DNA of 64,000 nucleotides from Ovis canadensis (taxonomy: Eukaryota; Chordata; Mammalia; Artiodactyla; Bovidae), in NCBI RefSeq assembly GCF_042477335.2, contig NC_091248.1, positions 121,046,501-121,110,500 of the forward strand, written 5' to 3'. Shown here in pieces: positions 34,851 through 46,783 of the stretch (within the stretch, counting starts at the first letter, position 1; the number at the start of each line of letters is the position of its first letter). The position numbers were made by a program, and so were the translations under genes. The notes under the pieces were generated by a model. It saw only the letters and a list, made by a program, of their open reading frames with translations. It searched no databases and had not been told where the DNA came from.

Positions 34851-36121
34851 GAGAAAACAGAGATGAAAGGTATCGTGACCCAGGCAAGCAGAAGACCTGC
34901 CGGAAAGCACCTGGAGCTAGAGAGAGGCCCCACCTGATTCACAGACAATACTGCATAAAATACAAACAAAGAATGAAAGCAGCCTTTCCTGGTCTTGCTC
35001 TAGCCTTAAGGCATCTCAAGGTCACGCTTAGCTTCAGCACTCTAGTTCTCTGAGATACCTTTTAGGAGTAAGAGTGAAGCACGCTCAGCTGCCCCAACTC
35101 ATTCACTCTTGGACTTTACCTCCCCATCTGATGCATGGACCCTCAGCTCTTCCATGGTTCTCACATTTGGATAGTAGGTGGGAAATTCCATGAGTTCCCT
35201 AGTTACCCTAATTCTCTGTTTCCTCAGATACCATTTTCTCTTATAGATAATTAGAGATGATCATAAAAGTCCTTCAAAATGGGCTTTTTAAAAATCCCTC
35301 CTTGCAACTTAATTTCCAGCAATTAGAAGCAGACAGAGCAGTAACTGAAGCTAGAGAAGCATCCAAAAAGGTAATATGAATTCAAGGCTCCTAACAAACC
35401 AATCCAATCACATAAAGGCATTTTATCCAGCTTCTTGCTTGTTGGCAGTATCATAAGAAATACACATGAACACCCATGGTTGATTCATGTCAATGTATGG
35501 CAAAACCCACTGTAATACTGTAAAGTAATTAGCCTCCAATTAAAATAAATTAATTAATTTTTTTAAAAAAGAAATGCACACCATATATATCTGGTCTCCC
35601 CTCATCTCATCTGAGTTTTTCCATTTCCATGGATTAAATTCTCTTTAAACACACTTTACACCCAAAGATGATTCACTGAACCAAACATGCAAATCAGAGA
35701 AGGTAGGAGTAGGGACATTAGTTTCATGGCATCCACTCTACATCTGAAATCTATAGCAAATTTTAGGGTTGAGGCATTGAGAGTAAGACATGTGTCACAC
35801 ACAGGACAAAGGGAAAGGACACCTCATGGGTCTTTACACTCAGAACGAGGATTAAGAAGTAGGACTTAGAAAAGGAAAGAATCCTGTTTAAAACAGTTAA
35901 GGCAGGATCTATCTTAATGAGCCAGGAACACTTCAATGTTGAAAAACAAATGGAAATGGTCCAATTCATTCCTTCCTCTCTCTCCTTAATTAAGTTCCAG
36001 CTAAACACTGACCTTTCTCACACACAATAAGAAAAAGTTAGCAATGAGGGAAATCCCTCAGGTGTGATGATTTTGGCCAAGTGAACCTGTCCTGATAGCT
36101 CCAGGGTCATCCTGGTAGAGT
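34851..36121. other. Paralogue B 5' flank, aligned to unit C
   Basis: Unique sequence except for the L1 tail at 35467-35572. It aligns along its length with 55480-56810 upstream of paralogue C. Confidence 0.7.
35467..35572 (+). mobile_element. Short ruminant L1 3' tail
   Basis: GTTGATTCATGTCAATGTAT, GTAAAGTAATTAGCCTCCAA and an A-rich end, flanked by AGAAATACACA / AGAAATGCACA. The matching position in unit C (near 56138) has no insert. Confidence 0.82.
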
Positions 36122-36128
36122 TATAAAG
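36122..36128 (+). promoter_or_regulatory. TATA box of paralogue B
   Basis: TATAAAG lies 60 bases before the ATG, inside a block of about 130 bases that is conserved with the paralogue C promoter at about 83 per cent by hand count. Confidence 0.7.
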
Positions 36129-36181
36129 AACTATCCTGCTTCCTGGGAACACAGGCTTCCTGAGCACCAAATTCCTCCAGC

Positions 36182-36276
36182 ATGCATGTTCTCCAGCTTC
36201 TCTTCAAGACCAGTGCTGCTGCCCTGCTCCTGGGTCTCTGCCTGACACTGCGGACTGGCACAGCTCAAGGGCAAAT
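36182..36276 (+). CDS. Paralogue B exon 1
   Basis: It begins at ATG 36182 ([18 protein letters not shown]). A second ATG at 36186 is in another frame and is not used. The donor GTAAGT starts at 36277. At 95 bases it is the same length as PIP exon 1, and it encodes the signal peptide and QGQ. Confidence 0.92.
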
Positions 36277-39200
36277 GTAAGTCATCTACTTTTCCTCCCT
36301 ACAGAGAATCTTCCATGGACGACCCTCTTGCCAACCCAGAAACCCACATTATGCACCTAAATATTATTTTCCTGCTCCAAGAGGACCATTCTAGGAATCC
36401 TTACTATTTGTGTCTTATGTCTCACTTTCTCCCTGTTCAGAACCTGTTGGAGAGGTTACCGAATCCACAACCTACAGCTACTTTGCGTTAACTCAGTTTT
36501 CTATCCTTTTATCAGTCTCTCCTTTTGCCACAAAAGAGAAACATAGGCAGGAATCTGAGCTTGGTCTATAGCTGTGGGTTAAACTTTGAATAAGATGTTT
36601 GAGCCGGACAACAAGGGCCATGTCCCTGGTCACTACCCAATAAAAAGGGTTGTTCTGATCCACCAATGGAGATAATCCTTGTCATTTCATTGGCAACAGT
36701 CTCATCTTCTTTATATGGTCCTCCTCACACACTGGAGTTCAGAGTCTGCAAGGTCTGAGCATGGTTCTCTAATCACGAAACAGTAGAAGCATGCTCTGGG
36801 ATCCTGCCTTGGACCTGTTCCTGTATGCAGAGCCATGATGTAACAACACTGGCCTCCAGCTCTAACATTGGTGGATGGAGAGGCGTTGAAAGGGGTCTAT
36901 GTATTCGCGAATAGGGAGGCACTGAGTTTCAGAAAGAAGTCAGGAATGCCCAAGGAAACACTGACATGTAACAGAATATGGAGAAAGGAGCACATAACAG
37001 ACAGGAATGGAGCCTTGGAAATTTTGGTAAAAGGATCTCTGACAAGTTTGGGGATTTCTCTAAGGGGAAGAGGCAAAGAAGGCAGAGGCTGTGTTTGGGG
37101 TATGTGTGTGTGTGGGGGTGCATGCCAAGTCGCTTCAGTTGTGTCCAAATCCCATGGGGTCGCACCCCATGGACTGAAAGTGAAAGTCGCTCAGTCATGT
37201 CCAACTCTTTGTGATCCCATGGACTATGCAGTCCACGGAACTCTCCAGGCCAGAATACTGAAGTGGGTAGCCTTTCCCTTCTCCAGGGGATCTTCCCAAC
37301 CCAGGGATTGAACCCAGGTCTCCCGCGTTGCAGGTGGATTCTTTACCAGCTGAGCCACCAGGGAAGCCCAAGAATACTGGAGTGGGTAGTCTTTCCCTTC
37401 TCCAGAGGATCTTCCCGACCCAGGAATTGAGCTAGGGTCTCCTACGTTGCAGGTGGATTCCTTACCCCACAGACTATAGACCGTCAGTCTCCTCTGTCCA
37501 CGGGATTCTCCAGGAAAGAATACTGGGGTGGACTTCCATGCCCTCCTCCAGGTTATCTTCCCAACCCAGGGATCAAACCCACGTTTCTTATGTCTCCTGC
37601 ATTGGCTGGTGAGTTCTTTAGCACTAGCACTACCTGGGAAGCCCGCGCGAGGTATGCTGGGGGTCAATTCTTTAAGGTTAACTACGTAGTACTTCCAGGT
37701 TCCCCTCAATTTAGGTCTGAGGAACAGCGAGTTGATAAACAAAGCTGAGCTAAATGAATCCTATTAAAACTGAATTCATTGATACAATAAATATTTCAGA
37801 TTCTTAGAGCTTCATATCCTTCCACTAGTGGAGGAGAAGGAGTTTCCCTGGATGATGGGATGATTTCACAAGAAAAATGGAAGGAAGTGCATAATAAGCT
37901 AAAATAAACCATGCAATCAAATCACTTCTACCTCAAATAGAACCACTGAGATTCAGTCAGGAATTTGAAATGAAGGGACATCAGCTCTTTCAGCCCATAT
38001 CTCTGCCCTCATTAGTTGACCAAAAAAACCCCAAAATCTAAATATCCTATGTTCACGTCTAGATATCCATATAGGTGGGCTTCCCAGGTGGTACTAGTGT
38101 GGGTTCAATCCCTGGGTTGGGAAGATCCCCTGGAGAAGGGAACAGTGACCCACTCCAGTATTCTTGCCTGGAGAATTCCTTGGACAGAGGAGACTGGTGG
38201 GCTATAGTCCATGGGGTTGCAAAGAGTCAGACATGACTGAAGCAACTTAGCACCCACACATCCAAATAGGTGTGTCTTGGCTGGACATAGAGAGACTGTA
38301 GGTGGGCGTCATGCAAAGTAGATCCTTAGGAGTGATGGCATTGATGCCTCTGTATCTTCCCTACTCCTTTTGTCCCCCTGCTCTCTCTGCCTCCCCTGTT
38401 TCCATTTTACCTCCCAGGCTACCTCAATCCTGGACTTTGATCTGACTTTGGATTTCTGCCTCTTTTGCCATATCTAGACAGAACGTAATTTCAGCGAATC
38501 TGACAACTTCTCAAATTGACAACTCAACGGGCTATGTGATAACACTTGCAGTTTCAAATCTTATATCTCAATGCATAGTGGTAAGTGAAGAATTTGAGGT
38601 TATGGTAAGTGGGGAGGAAAAAGAGAAATTCCCTCCTAAACAACTTCAGTCATCACTACTGATATGAAGTGAAACATTATCTTATAAAGAAGTCACCTAC
38701 AAATGCTTTTGCCTTGAACTTCAGAGAAACCCCATTTGGAATGTGTGTATTATTATGTCCACTTTAAGGATGAAGAAGTGATGGTATGGATAGAATACTC
38801 AAATTTATAAATTCAGAAAATAATGGGTAGGTGCCTGGAGGCAGGGGTTAGGGAGTGGGGAGGTTGGGTGGGGAGTTACTGTTTTATAGGGATTGCTGTT
38901 CAGTTGCTAAGTCGTATCCAACCCTTTGTAAGCCTGCAGCATACCAGGCTTCCCTGTCATTCACTATCTCCTAGAATTTTCTCAAACTCATGTCCACTCA
39001 GGCAGTGATGCCATCCAACCATCTCCTCCTCTATCATCCCCTTCTCCTCCTGCCCTCAATCTTTCCTAGCATCACGGTCTTTCCCAGTGAGTTAGCTCTT
39101 CAAATCAGGTGGCCAAAGTCTAGGAGCTTCAGAATCAGTACTTCTAATGAATATTCACAGTTGATTTCCTTTAGGATGGCCTAGTTGGATCTCCTTGCAG

Positions 39201-42200
39201 TCCAAGGGACTCTCAAGAGTCTTCTCCAACACCACAGTTCAAAAGCATCAATTCGCTGGCACTCAGTTTTCTTTATGGTTCAACTCTCCTATCCATACGT
39301 GACTAGAGGAAAAGCCATAGCTTTGTCTATAAGAACCTTTGTTGGCAAAGTGATGTCTCTGCTTTTTAATATGCTATGTTTGTCATAGCTTTTCTTCCAA
39401 GGAGCAAGTATCTTTTAATTTTGTGGCTTCAGTCACATTAGCAGTGACTTTGAATCTTAAGAAAATATAATGTCACTGTTTCTACTTTTGCCATAAAGTG
39501 ATGGGACCAGATACCATGATCTCAGTTTTTTGAATGTTGAGTTTTGAGCCAGTTGTTTCATTCTCCTCTTTCACCTTCATCAAGAGGTTCTTTAGTCCCT
39601 CTTTCAATTCTGCCATTAAAGTGGTATCATCTGCATAACTGAGATTGTTGATATTTCTCCCGGCAATCTTGATTCCAGCTTGTGAGTTATCCAGCCTAGC
39701 ATTTTCCATGATATACTCTTCATATAAGTTAAATAAGCAGGGTGACAATATACAGCCTTGATATACTCCTTTCCCAGTTTTGAACCAGTACGTTGTTCCA
39801 TGTCCAGTTCTAACTGTTGTTTCTTGTCCTGTAAACAGGTTTATCAGGACCCAGGTAAGGTGGTCTGGTATTAGGGATAGAGGATCAGTTTCAATTCAGT
39901 TCAGTTCAGTCACTCAGTCCTGTCCTACTCTTTGTAACCCCATGGACTGCAGCACACCAGGCTTCCCTGTTCATCACCAATTCCCAGAGCTTGCTCAAAC
40001 TCATGCCCACCAAGTCGGTGATGCCATCCAACCATCTCATCCTCTTTTCTCCTCCTGCCTTCATCTTTCCCAGCATCAGGGCCTTTTCCAATGAGTCAGT
40101 TCACCGCATCAGGTGGCCAAAGTATTGGAGTTTCAGCTTCAGCATCCGTCCTTCCAATGAATATTCAGGACTAATTTCCTTTAGGATGGACTGGTTTGAT
40201 CTCCTTGCTGTCCAAGGGACTCTTAAGAGTCTTCTCCAACACCATAGTTCAAAAGCATCAATTCTTTGATGCTCAGCTTTCTTGATGGTCCAACTCTCAC
40301 ATCAATACATGATTCCTGGAATAGTCATGAGTATCAGTTTAGGAAGGTGAAAAATGGAAAGATGAATGATGGTGACAGTTGCTGAACAATGTGAATGTTC
40401 TTAGTGCCACTAAACTGTATAGTGAAGTATGGCTAAAATAGTATGTTTTATATTATATGACTTTTACCATAATAAAAAATCTTTTAAAAAATGAATTGAT
40501 AGTATACAGAGAATAAATTAGTGGAGGATTAAAAGCATGTCAGGATACTTCACCAGAGGAAGAGAAGAGAGAAGAGAGAAAAGCAATAAGAGAGGGGATA
40601 AAAACAAAGACGGATAAGACTGAGTGTCAGTGAGAAAGGAGCTTCTTGGAACTGAGCCATCCACGTCCCTACCCCCATCCTGTGAAGTGATGAGCTTGAG
40701 GGAGACTATGCTCAGGAGGCCATGGTAGATGAGAGGGAAGCTGCAACCATGAGGTAATCATGGGCTCCCCCACTGATGGGAGACTATCAGACCAGAACTG
40801 GCTTTCCCAGGCCCTACCTCCAATACCTTTCCCCACTGGCTTCAGTGACTCTTCATATCAGATCCGAGACCTCTCGCTTCTCTGTATTTGATAGCAATCC
40901 CCAACTCCTTCAAGGCCTCCTTAGGGTTTTTAGGAAACAGATGGAAAGAGATGGGCAAGTTGCACAGTGACCAAAAATCCTTGAATTACATCGGGTTTCT
41001 GATATTTATTCAGATATAAATGATGCTAGAAATGCTGTTGAGCATGCCTTTTCCAGAATATATTTCTGAAGCTTTTTTCAGGAAGCTTTTGGTACTTTCG
41101 CTTCTCAGGTATGACCTCAGCAGATTTCTTCTCCCATCTGAGTATCTTAGTCATTCCTTAGAGTTTGTATCTGAGTAAAGGTTTTATAATCCTATTTGAG
41201 GAGGAAATCAGGCACCAAGTACTAGTTGGCCAAGTGCTTTCAGACTCCAAGTATGTATTATTTGTACAACACACATAGTACTTCACCTTGATAAAGCTCT
41301 TTACCATACACAAAACCAGAAACCTATGGACTCATAAATTAGATATGTAAGTACCAACACCTCCATCTCATAAAAGCAAAATGAGACACTCAGGGGGATA
41401 AATGCCACATCACAAAGCCAGAAGGCAGGATACTAGGGACAATAAACCCTGCTGTATTTGTTTGGTGAGCTTTTTTGCCACCACATCAGAGCAGACACAA
41501 TAATGTTTCCAATCTCCACAACCATCTTGGTTCACCAGACAAAAGACAAGCTCACTGAAATCATTTCCTGTCTACTCCAGTTTGGGAACTTCAGTCCAGA
41601 ACTAAACACAGTCCAACCATGGTGAGCCCCATTACTCGTCCACTCCTCAAAACAAAGAACATTTCACACATCAGTTGATGAGTTAAATGTTAGCCAGACC
41701 CTCAAGGTGGGTTGACTCCCACACCAGGGGACAGAAACAAGTATGGTATCTGAGGATATCTTCAAACCCAACTTTAAAACTTTGACATCACCACATCCAA
41801 GAAGACATCTTTTTAACAATTCAGGTTAAAGGTCATCAGAGCTGATAAAGAGAATTACCAAAAGTTCATTAAAGTCAAGTCTGGCCCTGAATGTATTAAC
41901 CGGTGATGTGTGGGGGAAACCCCTGGTTCCCCCTTCAGTGTAGGCCTCGAAAATGTTTACTCTGCTTAACGGTCACTCCAGGGCTGCCTCAGTCAGGTCT
42001 ACTCTCGTTAACCCTGTCTCACCCTCTTCTCTTCAGGTTAAAAACACACTGGAAGTCTCTGACACGGTCTTTTTTCCTTACGGTAATTTTCGTTTTACCA
42101 GCTGTCTGTGTGGTGTTAGTACAAGAAGATTCTTCTGGGAGATAGAAGCACCTGGTAAGTGAAGAAATTTCCTGCTGAGCATTCATGTCAGAGAAGGGGA

Positions 42201-42580
42201 AATGTGAAGAGAGGGCAAATTGTCAAGGTGGAACTGAGACATGGCAGAAAGCAAAAGGAACAAGGTATTGGAGTAAGAAGGAAACACAAGACATAGAGGC
42301 AGTGTGGGCAATTATTCAATGTGGCAGACGGGCGAGGCTCCTAACAGCTGCGAGCCTGAGAAACGGGGCTGAGCATCAGACACAGCAAAAGGCAGAATAG
42401 GGTAGCTTGCATGTGGAGTCCAGTTGCCTGACACAGCTTTGCTTCTTCTCTCCAGAAAATGGGATCATAACAGGGAAGGCTCAAGTTGTGTCAGAAGAGA
42501 ATATATGCCCTCCTGGTGTGAATATCCCCACCCCTGTTTATGAAATTGTTATCACACGTGATATCATTATAACACTCTGA
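36182..42580 (+). CDS. PIP/SVA-family secreted protein, paralogue B, 4 exons, spliced
   Basis: The spliced CDS joins 36182-36276, 38478-38580, 42037-42154 and 42456-42580, giving 146 codons plus TGA. Exon lengths (95, 103, 118, 125) and phases match PIP. The signal peptide is residues 1-28, ending TGTA before Gln29. Cysteines C64, C89, C91 and C123 match the family pair pattern. Sequons are N39-L-T and N47-S-T; the PIP site near exon 4 is lost. Conserved motifs are SCLC (88-91), FFWEIE (98-103) and VVSEENICP (116-124). The C-terminus is rich in isoleucine and differs from PIP. The best family description is the seminal vesicle antigen (SVA/Sval) branch, but I cannot name a specific orthologue. 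The frame is open, splice sites are canonical and the poly(A) signal is present, so it looks functional. Expression in seminal or exocrine tissue is inferred from the family. Confidence 0.9.
37119..37643 (-). mobile_element. Cluster of Bov-tA SINE copies in paralogue B intron 1
   Basis: At least three reversed head-bearing pieces lie side by side: 37177-37369 (with a fragment before it), 37370-37466 and 37467-37643. Each has an AGGGGATCTTCCCAACCCAG-like box, and two end GCCACCAGGGAAGCCC / TACCTGGGAAGCCC. Confidence 0.85.
38078..38262 (+). mobile_element. Bov-tA SINE in paralogue B intron 1
   Basis: Head GGGCTTCCCAGGTGGTACTA with an internal deletion before GGTTCAATCCCTGGGTTGG, tail AGTCAGACATGACTGAAGC. 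Confidence 0.87.
38478..38580 (+). CDS. Paralogue B exon 2
   Basis: The acceptor is ATATCTAG and the donor GTAAGTG. The 103-base exon encodes [17 protein letters not shown] and ends ISQCIV. It holds both predicted N-glycosylation sites and the first family cysteine, C64. Confidence 0.9.
38892..39872 (-). mobile_element. BovB LINE fragment in paralogue B intron 2
   Basis: Reverse frames include [18 protein letters not shown] and [18 protein letters not shown], carrying the YADD reverse-transcriptase box. It is absent from paralogue C intron 2. Confidence 0.9.
39893..40322 (-). mobile_element. Second BovB 3' end in paralogue B intron 2
   Basis: It starts with the reversed tail AATTCAGTTCAGTTCAGTCA and ends near ATCAATACATGATTCCTGG. 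With the preceding copy it explains most of the intron size difference to paralogue C. Confidence 0.9.
40355..40490 (+). mobile_element. Old L1 3' end shared by B and C intron 2
   Basis: GAATGATGGTGACAGTTGCT through TTTTACCATAATAAAAAATC. The same relic lies at 57910-58055 in unit C, so it predates the duplication. Confidence 0.6.
40491..42036. other. Paralogue B intron 2, conserved with C
   Basis: No new repeat seen. It aligns with 58056-59260, for example ACTAGTTGGCCAAGTGCTTT at both 41221 and 58800. Confidence 0.7.
42037..42154 (+). CDS. Paralogue B exon 3
   Basis: It follows CTTCTCTTCAG and ends at GTAAGTG. It encodes [22 protein letters not shown] and [10 protein letters not shown]. The FPYGN stretch is shared with paralogue C and aligns with EGNFNY in PIP. 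Confidence 0.92.
42456..42580 (+). CDS. Paralogue B exon 4 with stop
   Basis: It follows TTCTCTCCAG. It encodes [20 protein letters not shown] and a hydrophobic C-terminus ending RDIIITL, with TGA at 42578-42580. C123 is the fourth family cysteine. Confidence 0.92.
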
Positions 42581-42630
42581 TCTGGAAAGTCTGCCATTTC
42601 GGAGTTTGTGGGCATCTGTGTAAACTGGAA

Positions 42631-42636
42631 AATAAA
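42631..42636 (+). terminator. Polyadenylation signal of paralogue B
   Basis: AATAAA lies 51 bases after the stop codon, in the context ACTGGAAAATAAACTTCCTA, which is nearly identical in paralogue C. Confidence 0.8.
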
Positions 42637-42856
42637 CTTCCTACTGACTTCTCACTGTCCTATCTGTGTTCCTTCCGCCAACACTCAGTACTGTGTCTGC
42701 TCAGACACCCTGGTCCTGAGGAACCAGCATTTTTAAGAAAACTTCTCAGATAGAATACGTGAGTATCCACTCCCTAGCCAATGATGAGATAAAGAAGATA
42801 GGAACTATCCTCACCATTTAACTCAGGAGAAGAAATGTCCAGAGAGAGAGAACTGT

Positions 42857-43838
42857 CCCTCAGTTCAGTCGCTCAGTCGTGTCCAACTCTTTGCGACCCC
42901 ATGAATCACAGCACTTCAGGCCTGCCTGTCCATCACCAACTCCCGGAGTTCACTCAGACTCACGTCCATCGAGTCAGTGATGCCATCAAGCCATCTCATC
43001 CTCTGTCGTCCCCTTCTCCTCCTCCTTAATCCCTCCCAGCATCAGAGTCTTTTCTAATGAGTCAACTCTTCGCATGAGGTGGCCAAAGTACTGGAGTTTC
43101 AGCTTCAGCATCATTCCTTCCAAAGAAATCCCAGGGCTGATCTCCTTCACAATGAACTGGTTGGATCTCCTTGCAGTCCCAGAGACTCTCAAGAGTCTTC
43201 TCCAACACCACAGTTCAAAAGCATCAATTCTTCGGCTCTCAGCTTTCTTCACAGTTCAACTCTCACATCCATACATGACTACTGGGAAAACCATAGCCTT
43301 GAATAGACGGACCTTTGTTGGCAAAGTAATGTCTCTGCTTTTGAATATGCTATCTAGGTTGGTCATAACTTTTCTTCCAAGGAATAAGCATCTTTTAATT
43401 TCATGGCTGCAGTCACCATCTGCAGTGATTTTGGAGCCTAAAAATATAAAGTCTGACACTGTTTCCACTGTTTCCCCATCTATTTCCCATGAAGTGATAG
43501 GACCAGATGCCATGATCTTTGTTTTCTGAATGTTGAGCCTTAAGCCAACTTTTTCACTCTTCACTTTCACTTTCATCAAGAGGCTTTTTAGTTCCTCTTC
43601 ACTTTCTGCCATAAGGGTGGTGTCATCTGCATATCTGAGGTTATTGATATTTCTCCCGGCAGTCTTGATTCCAGCTTGTGCTTCCTCCAGCCCAGCATTT
43701 CTCATGATGTACTCTGCATATAAGTTAAATAAGCAGGGTGAGAATACACAGTCTTGACGTACTCCTTTTCCTATTTGGAACCAGTCTGTTGCTCCATGTC
43801 CAGTTCTAACTATTGCTTCCTGACCTGCATATATACAA
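42857..43838 (-). mobile_element. BovB LINE, young 3' part
   Basis: A reverse frame of 149 codons at 43256-43705 includes [19 protein letters not shown] and ITADGDCSHEIKRCLF. Near-identical copies lie at 52907 and 63290. The insertion is unit-B specific, just past the gene. Confidence 0.92.
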
Positions 43839-46059
43839 ATTAAAGAGAGGACTGACCAACGGTTCTAAGTTTCCCTTCTATTTCAGTTCAGGTACATCCA
43901 GCTGTCTCTTCCAGTTGTCTAAAAGTTCCACGAATCTGAAGCCCTAAATTATTACATCTTGCTCCTCTTCAACTGGTAGCAAGGAAAAGACTCAGAAGAG
44001 CTTGCATGAGCAGGGTTCCTATGCAGATATACCATCTCAGTGCCCAAGTTCTTTCATCACAGTAAGGCAAAACTCAGAAATCAAGGAGATACCTGCTACA
44101 AGTGGGGATTGAAGGGTTGTGGGGAACTATCCAGAGCTCCAGGTGGGAGTGTATAACAGGTGCAGCCATCTGGAGAAATACTAGTACTTAAATTATTTAT
44201 GTACATACCTTCTGATCCAGCACTTCCATAACCAAAAGTGACAGTAAGAAAGACCATTTTTGATTCATGGGCTTCTAGGCCAATCTATTTTCGCTATCAT
44301 AGAAAAAAACCACTGAAGAGCCATCGTTTCAGACTATAGGCCGCATCTTGAAGGACATCACCATACCCCCTAAACAGTGTGACTCCCGAGTAATTTCCTT
44401 GCTGCTTATGTATGAGCTTTGTGTAGCATACCATAGGGTCAAGAGTTTCCTCATAATGAAAGTAATGAAAAATCAATACATATCTTGATCATGTGCCTGT
44501 AGTGGAAACTCTTTCATTTAAAAGAAGAAAGATTCCATTGATCTAAGGAGACATTAGATGGGTCTAGTAATCAGATACTCTGTGAGCCCTGAGAAAATGA
44601 TGCTGGCTAAGACACAGCAGGCAGGAAAAATCCATACCTAGAACATGTATCAAGGTCAGTAGAGACAAAATACCTCCCTGTTAGGAATCAAAAGGATCCT
44701 GTGTGATCATTATCCTCTCGAACGGTCTCCTTGAGAAATGGTACATTATTGAGGTCACAGAACTAGTCTTTGTTACTGAAAGGCCAGCGGCTGCAACATC
44801 TAAGTTATTTATGGGAAGAAGTGCATTTTGGGGGGTATTTTAGCATATAATTTATTTATTGACGTATAGTTGATTTACAATATCATGTAAGGTTCAGGTG
44901 TACAGCACAACAGTTCATATATATATATATATATAATTTTTTTCAGATTCTTTTACCTTATAGGTTATCACCTAATATTGAGTACAGTTCCCTGTGTGAT
45001 TTTAGCATATACTTTAACATCTCAGGGCATAAGTCAAGTCAACTGCAGTGATAGAAGTGTCTATTTCGTATCAGCCACCACCATTTTAGCCATTACATAA
45101 GGACTTGGGTAGCAGAGGGTAGGAGCTGCTGACACCCATAGAACCACTCATTGCACCCTCTTAACTGTTCAATGCCTCCTCTGTGTTACATGCTTTCTTA
45201 TAAGCACTTCCATGAGACACCAAGAACCAAACATTCTGTTCAAATGTATTGGTTCTTTCAGATGGCACTTCTCCAGAACTTCTGTGTTGAATATACCAAC
45301 CGTGTTCCTATGAGGCTCCAGACCAACAAGCCAAGAAATATACCACTCCCCAGGAGTCCATGCATATCTTTACCTCAAGACACTTTTCTAGCCTCACAGA
45401 ACTGATGACCAGGTATATTGCTTACAGCTCTGCCCACTAAGATTATTTCCCCCCACCTGTGTTTTTCTATTGCATACCGAGTTAAGTTTTAGTTTGGCAA
45501 TCATCCAACTTTAGTTCACAAAAACATATTCAGCCAACAAATCTGTGAGTTACACAGGGTTGATTTCCTCCAAAATCTGAACAAAGGTCCTCCCCAACCC
45601 ATGAGACTGTAGGCACAATCTGAAGACAAGAAAATAGGGGCTGATATCAGTGTAGCCAGAGTAGGTGACATAGGGTATGGACCATGTTTTTCTGTACCAC
45701 AGGCCCTTTGGACCAAGTTGGGTTCATAATTAACTGTGGTATTTCCATTGTGTGAGGACTGCTGCTATATCCACTCAAATACATTTCTGGGTCTACTAAT
45801 GCCTATGTCATAATGGGAAATTCTGGTCTCTTGATGTTTCATTGTCAGAAATTGCATCTATTTAGTGTCCAAAAGAACCTTTAAAAAAATTAGTTTTCTG
45901 CTGCAGAGAGGATAGACTTACTCCAGAATCCTGTTGGTCTAGTCTGCAACTCTCGGCCTGAGGCTAACCAGAGAGTACAGTCAGCAGTCTTAATCTACCC
46001 TGGATCTCTGCAGCTCCATAGGCTCTGCCAAGTGACACAGCCAAAATAAAGGATTCACG
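43839..46059. other. Paralogue B 3' flank
   Basis: Mostly unique DNA. 43840-44340 and 45880-46059 align with unit C (60130-60810 and 61776-61964). 44350-45880 has no counterpart there. It includes a reversed L1 3' piece at 44838-44995 with a (TA)n run. Confidence 0.6.
44838..44995 (-). mobile_element. L1 3' UTR fragment
   Basis: TATAGTTGATTTACAATATC, GTGTACAGCACAACAGTTC, a TA run, then AGTACAGTTCCCTGTGTG, reversed. Confidence 0.75.
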
Positions 46060-46420
46060 TTAGCTCAGATTGCCATAACAAAATACGATAGACTGAGTGG
46101 CTTAAACCACAGAAATCTATTTTCTCACAGTTCTGGAAGCTAGAAGTCTGAGATCAGGATGCCACCACAACGCGGTTCTAGGGAGAGCTCTCTTCATTGC
46201 TTACATGCAGCGACCCACTCACTGTGTCCTCGCATGGGGTAAAGAGAGCAATGGCGTCTCTTCCTCAGCTTATAATGGCACCTCTTCTGAGTTCCACCGT
46301 GATGACCCCATTTAACCAGAATCACCTCGTAAAAGGCCCCAAGACAGTCACTTAAGGGGAGGGGAAGGAGGGCATCAACATATTAATTTGCAAGAAACAC
46401 AATTCAGTCATAGCAAGAGT
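46060..46420 (+). mobile_element. Old interspersed mammalian repeat, unit B copy
   Basis: GCCATAACAAAATACGATAG, GAGTGGCTTAAACCACAGAA and TTCTCACAGTTCTGGAAGC match a very common mammalian dispersed repeat whose family name I do not assign with certainty. The paralogous copy is at 61965-62320. Confidence 0.6.
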
Positions 46421-46783
46421 GTTCATGCTAAAGTTTGAACCTGCTATAGGATCCTGTTTTTCCTCTGGATACCACTCAAAACTGGCATCCTTTGGAGTCA
46501 CCCAATGATGTCACTTTATCATTTCCAGTTTAGTAAACTCTGCCTGCAAAGTCCAAGGGCTTCCAAGAAGGTTGCCATGTTTTTGGTGGTAAGTTGTTCA
46601 AGATTCAATAAATATCTCCACTTAGAAAACATATTGCAACAAACCCTAGATCACTAAACATCTAAAAATTGATGTGGCATCGCTCTAAGTATTTGTATTT
46701 TTAGGAATAGTTTGTATTTCAAACTATTCCTAAAAACTGAAGAGGAAGAAATACTTCCAAATTATTCTGTGAAACCAGCATTT

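Larger units (their letters stand above)
32180..46783 (+). repeat. Tandem duplication unit B (contains paralogue B)
   Basis: This segment aligns with unit C on both sides of the gene. Upstream landmarks are the AAATTTAATG stretch near 32265, CACCTGGAGCTAGAGAGAGG near 34907 and the promoter block 36041-36181. Downstream landmarks are GTTTTCTGCTGCAGAGAG near 45893, the repeat at 46060-46420 and TTTGTATTTCAAAC near 46708. Copy-specific insertions are BovB at 32285-34850, 38892-40322 and 42857-43838, an L1 3' tail at 35467-35572, Bov-tA copies in intron 1 and an L1 3' piece at 44838. Edges are approximate because LINEs sit at both ends. Confidence 0.8.

Noticed and set aside
37224..37742. 172-codon minus-strand frame in paralogue B intron 1
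   Set aside because: It is translated from three adjacent Bov-tA copies plus a short flank.
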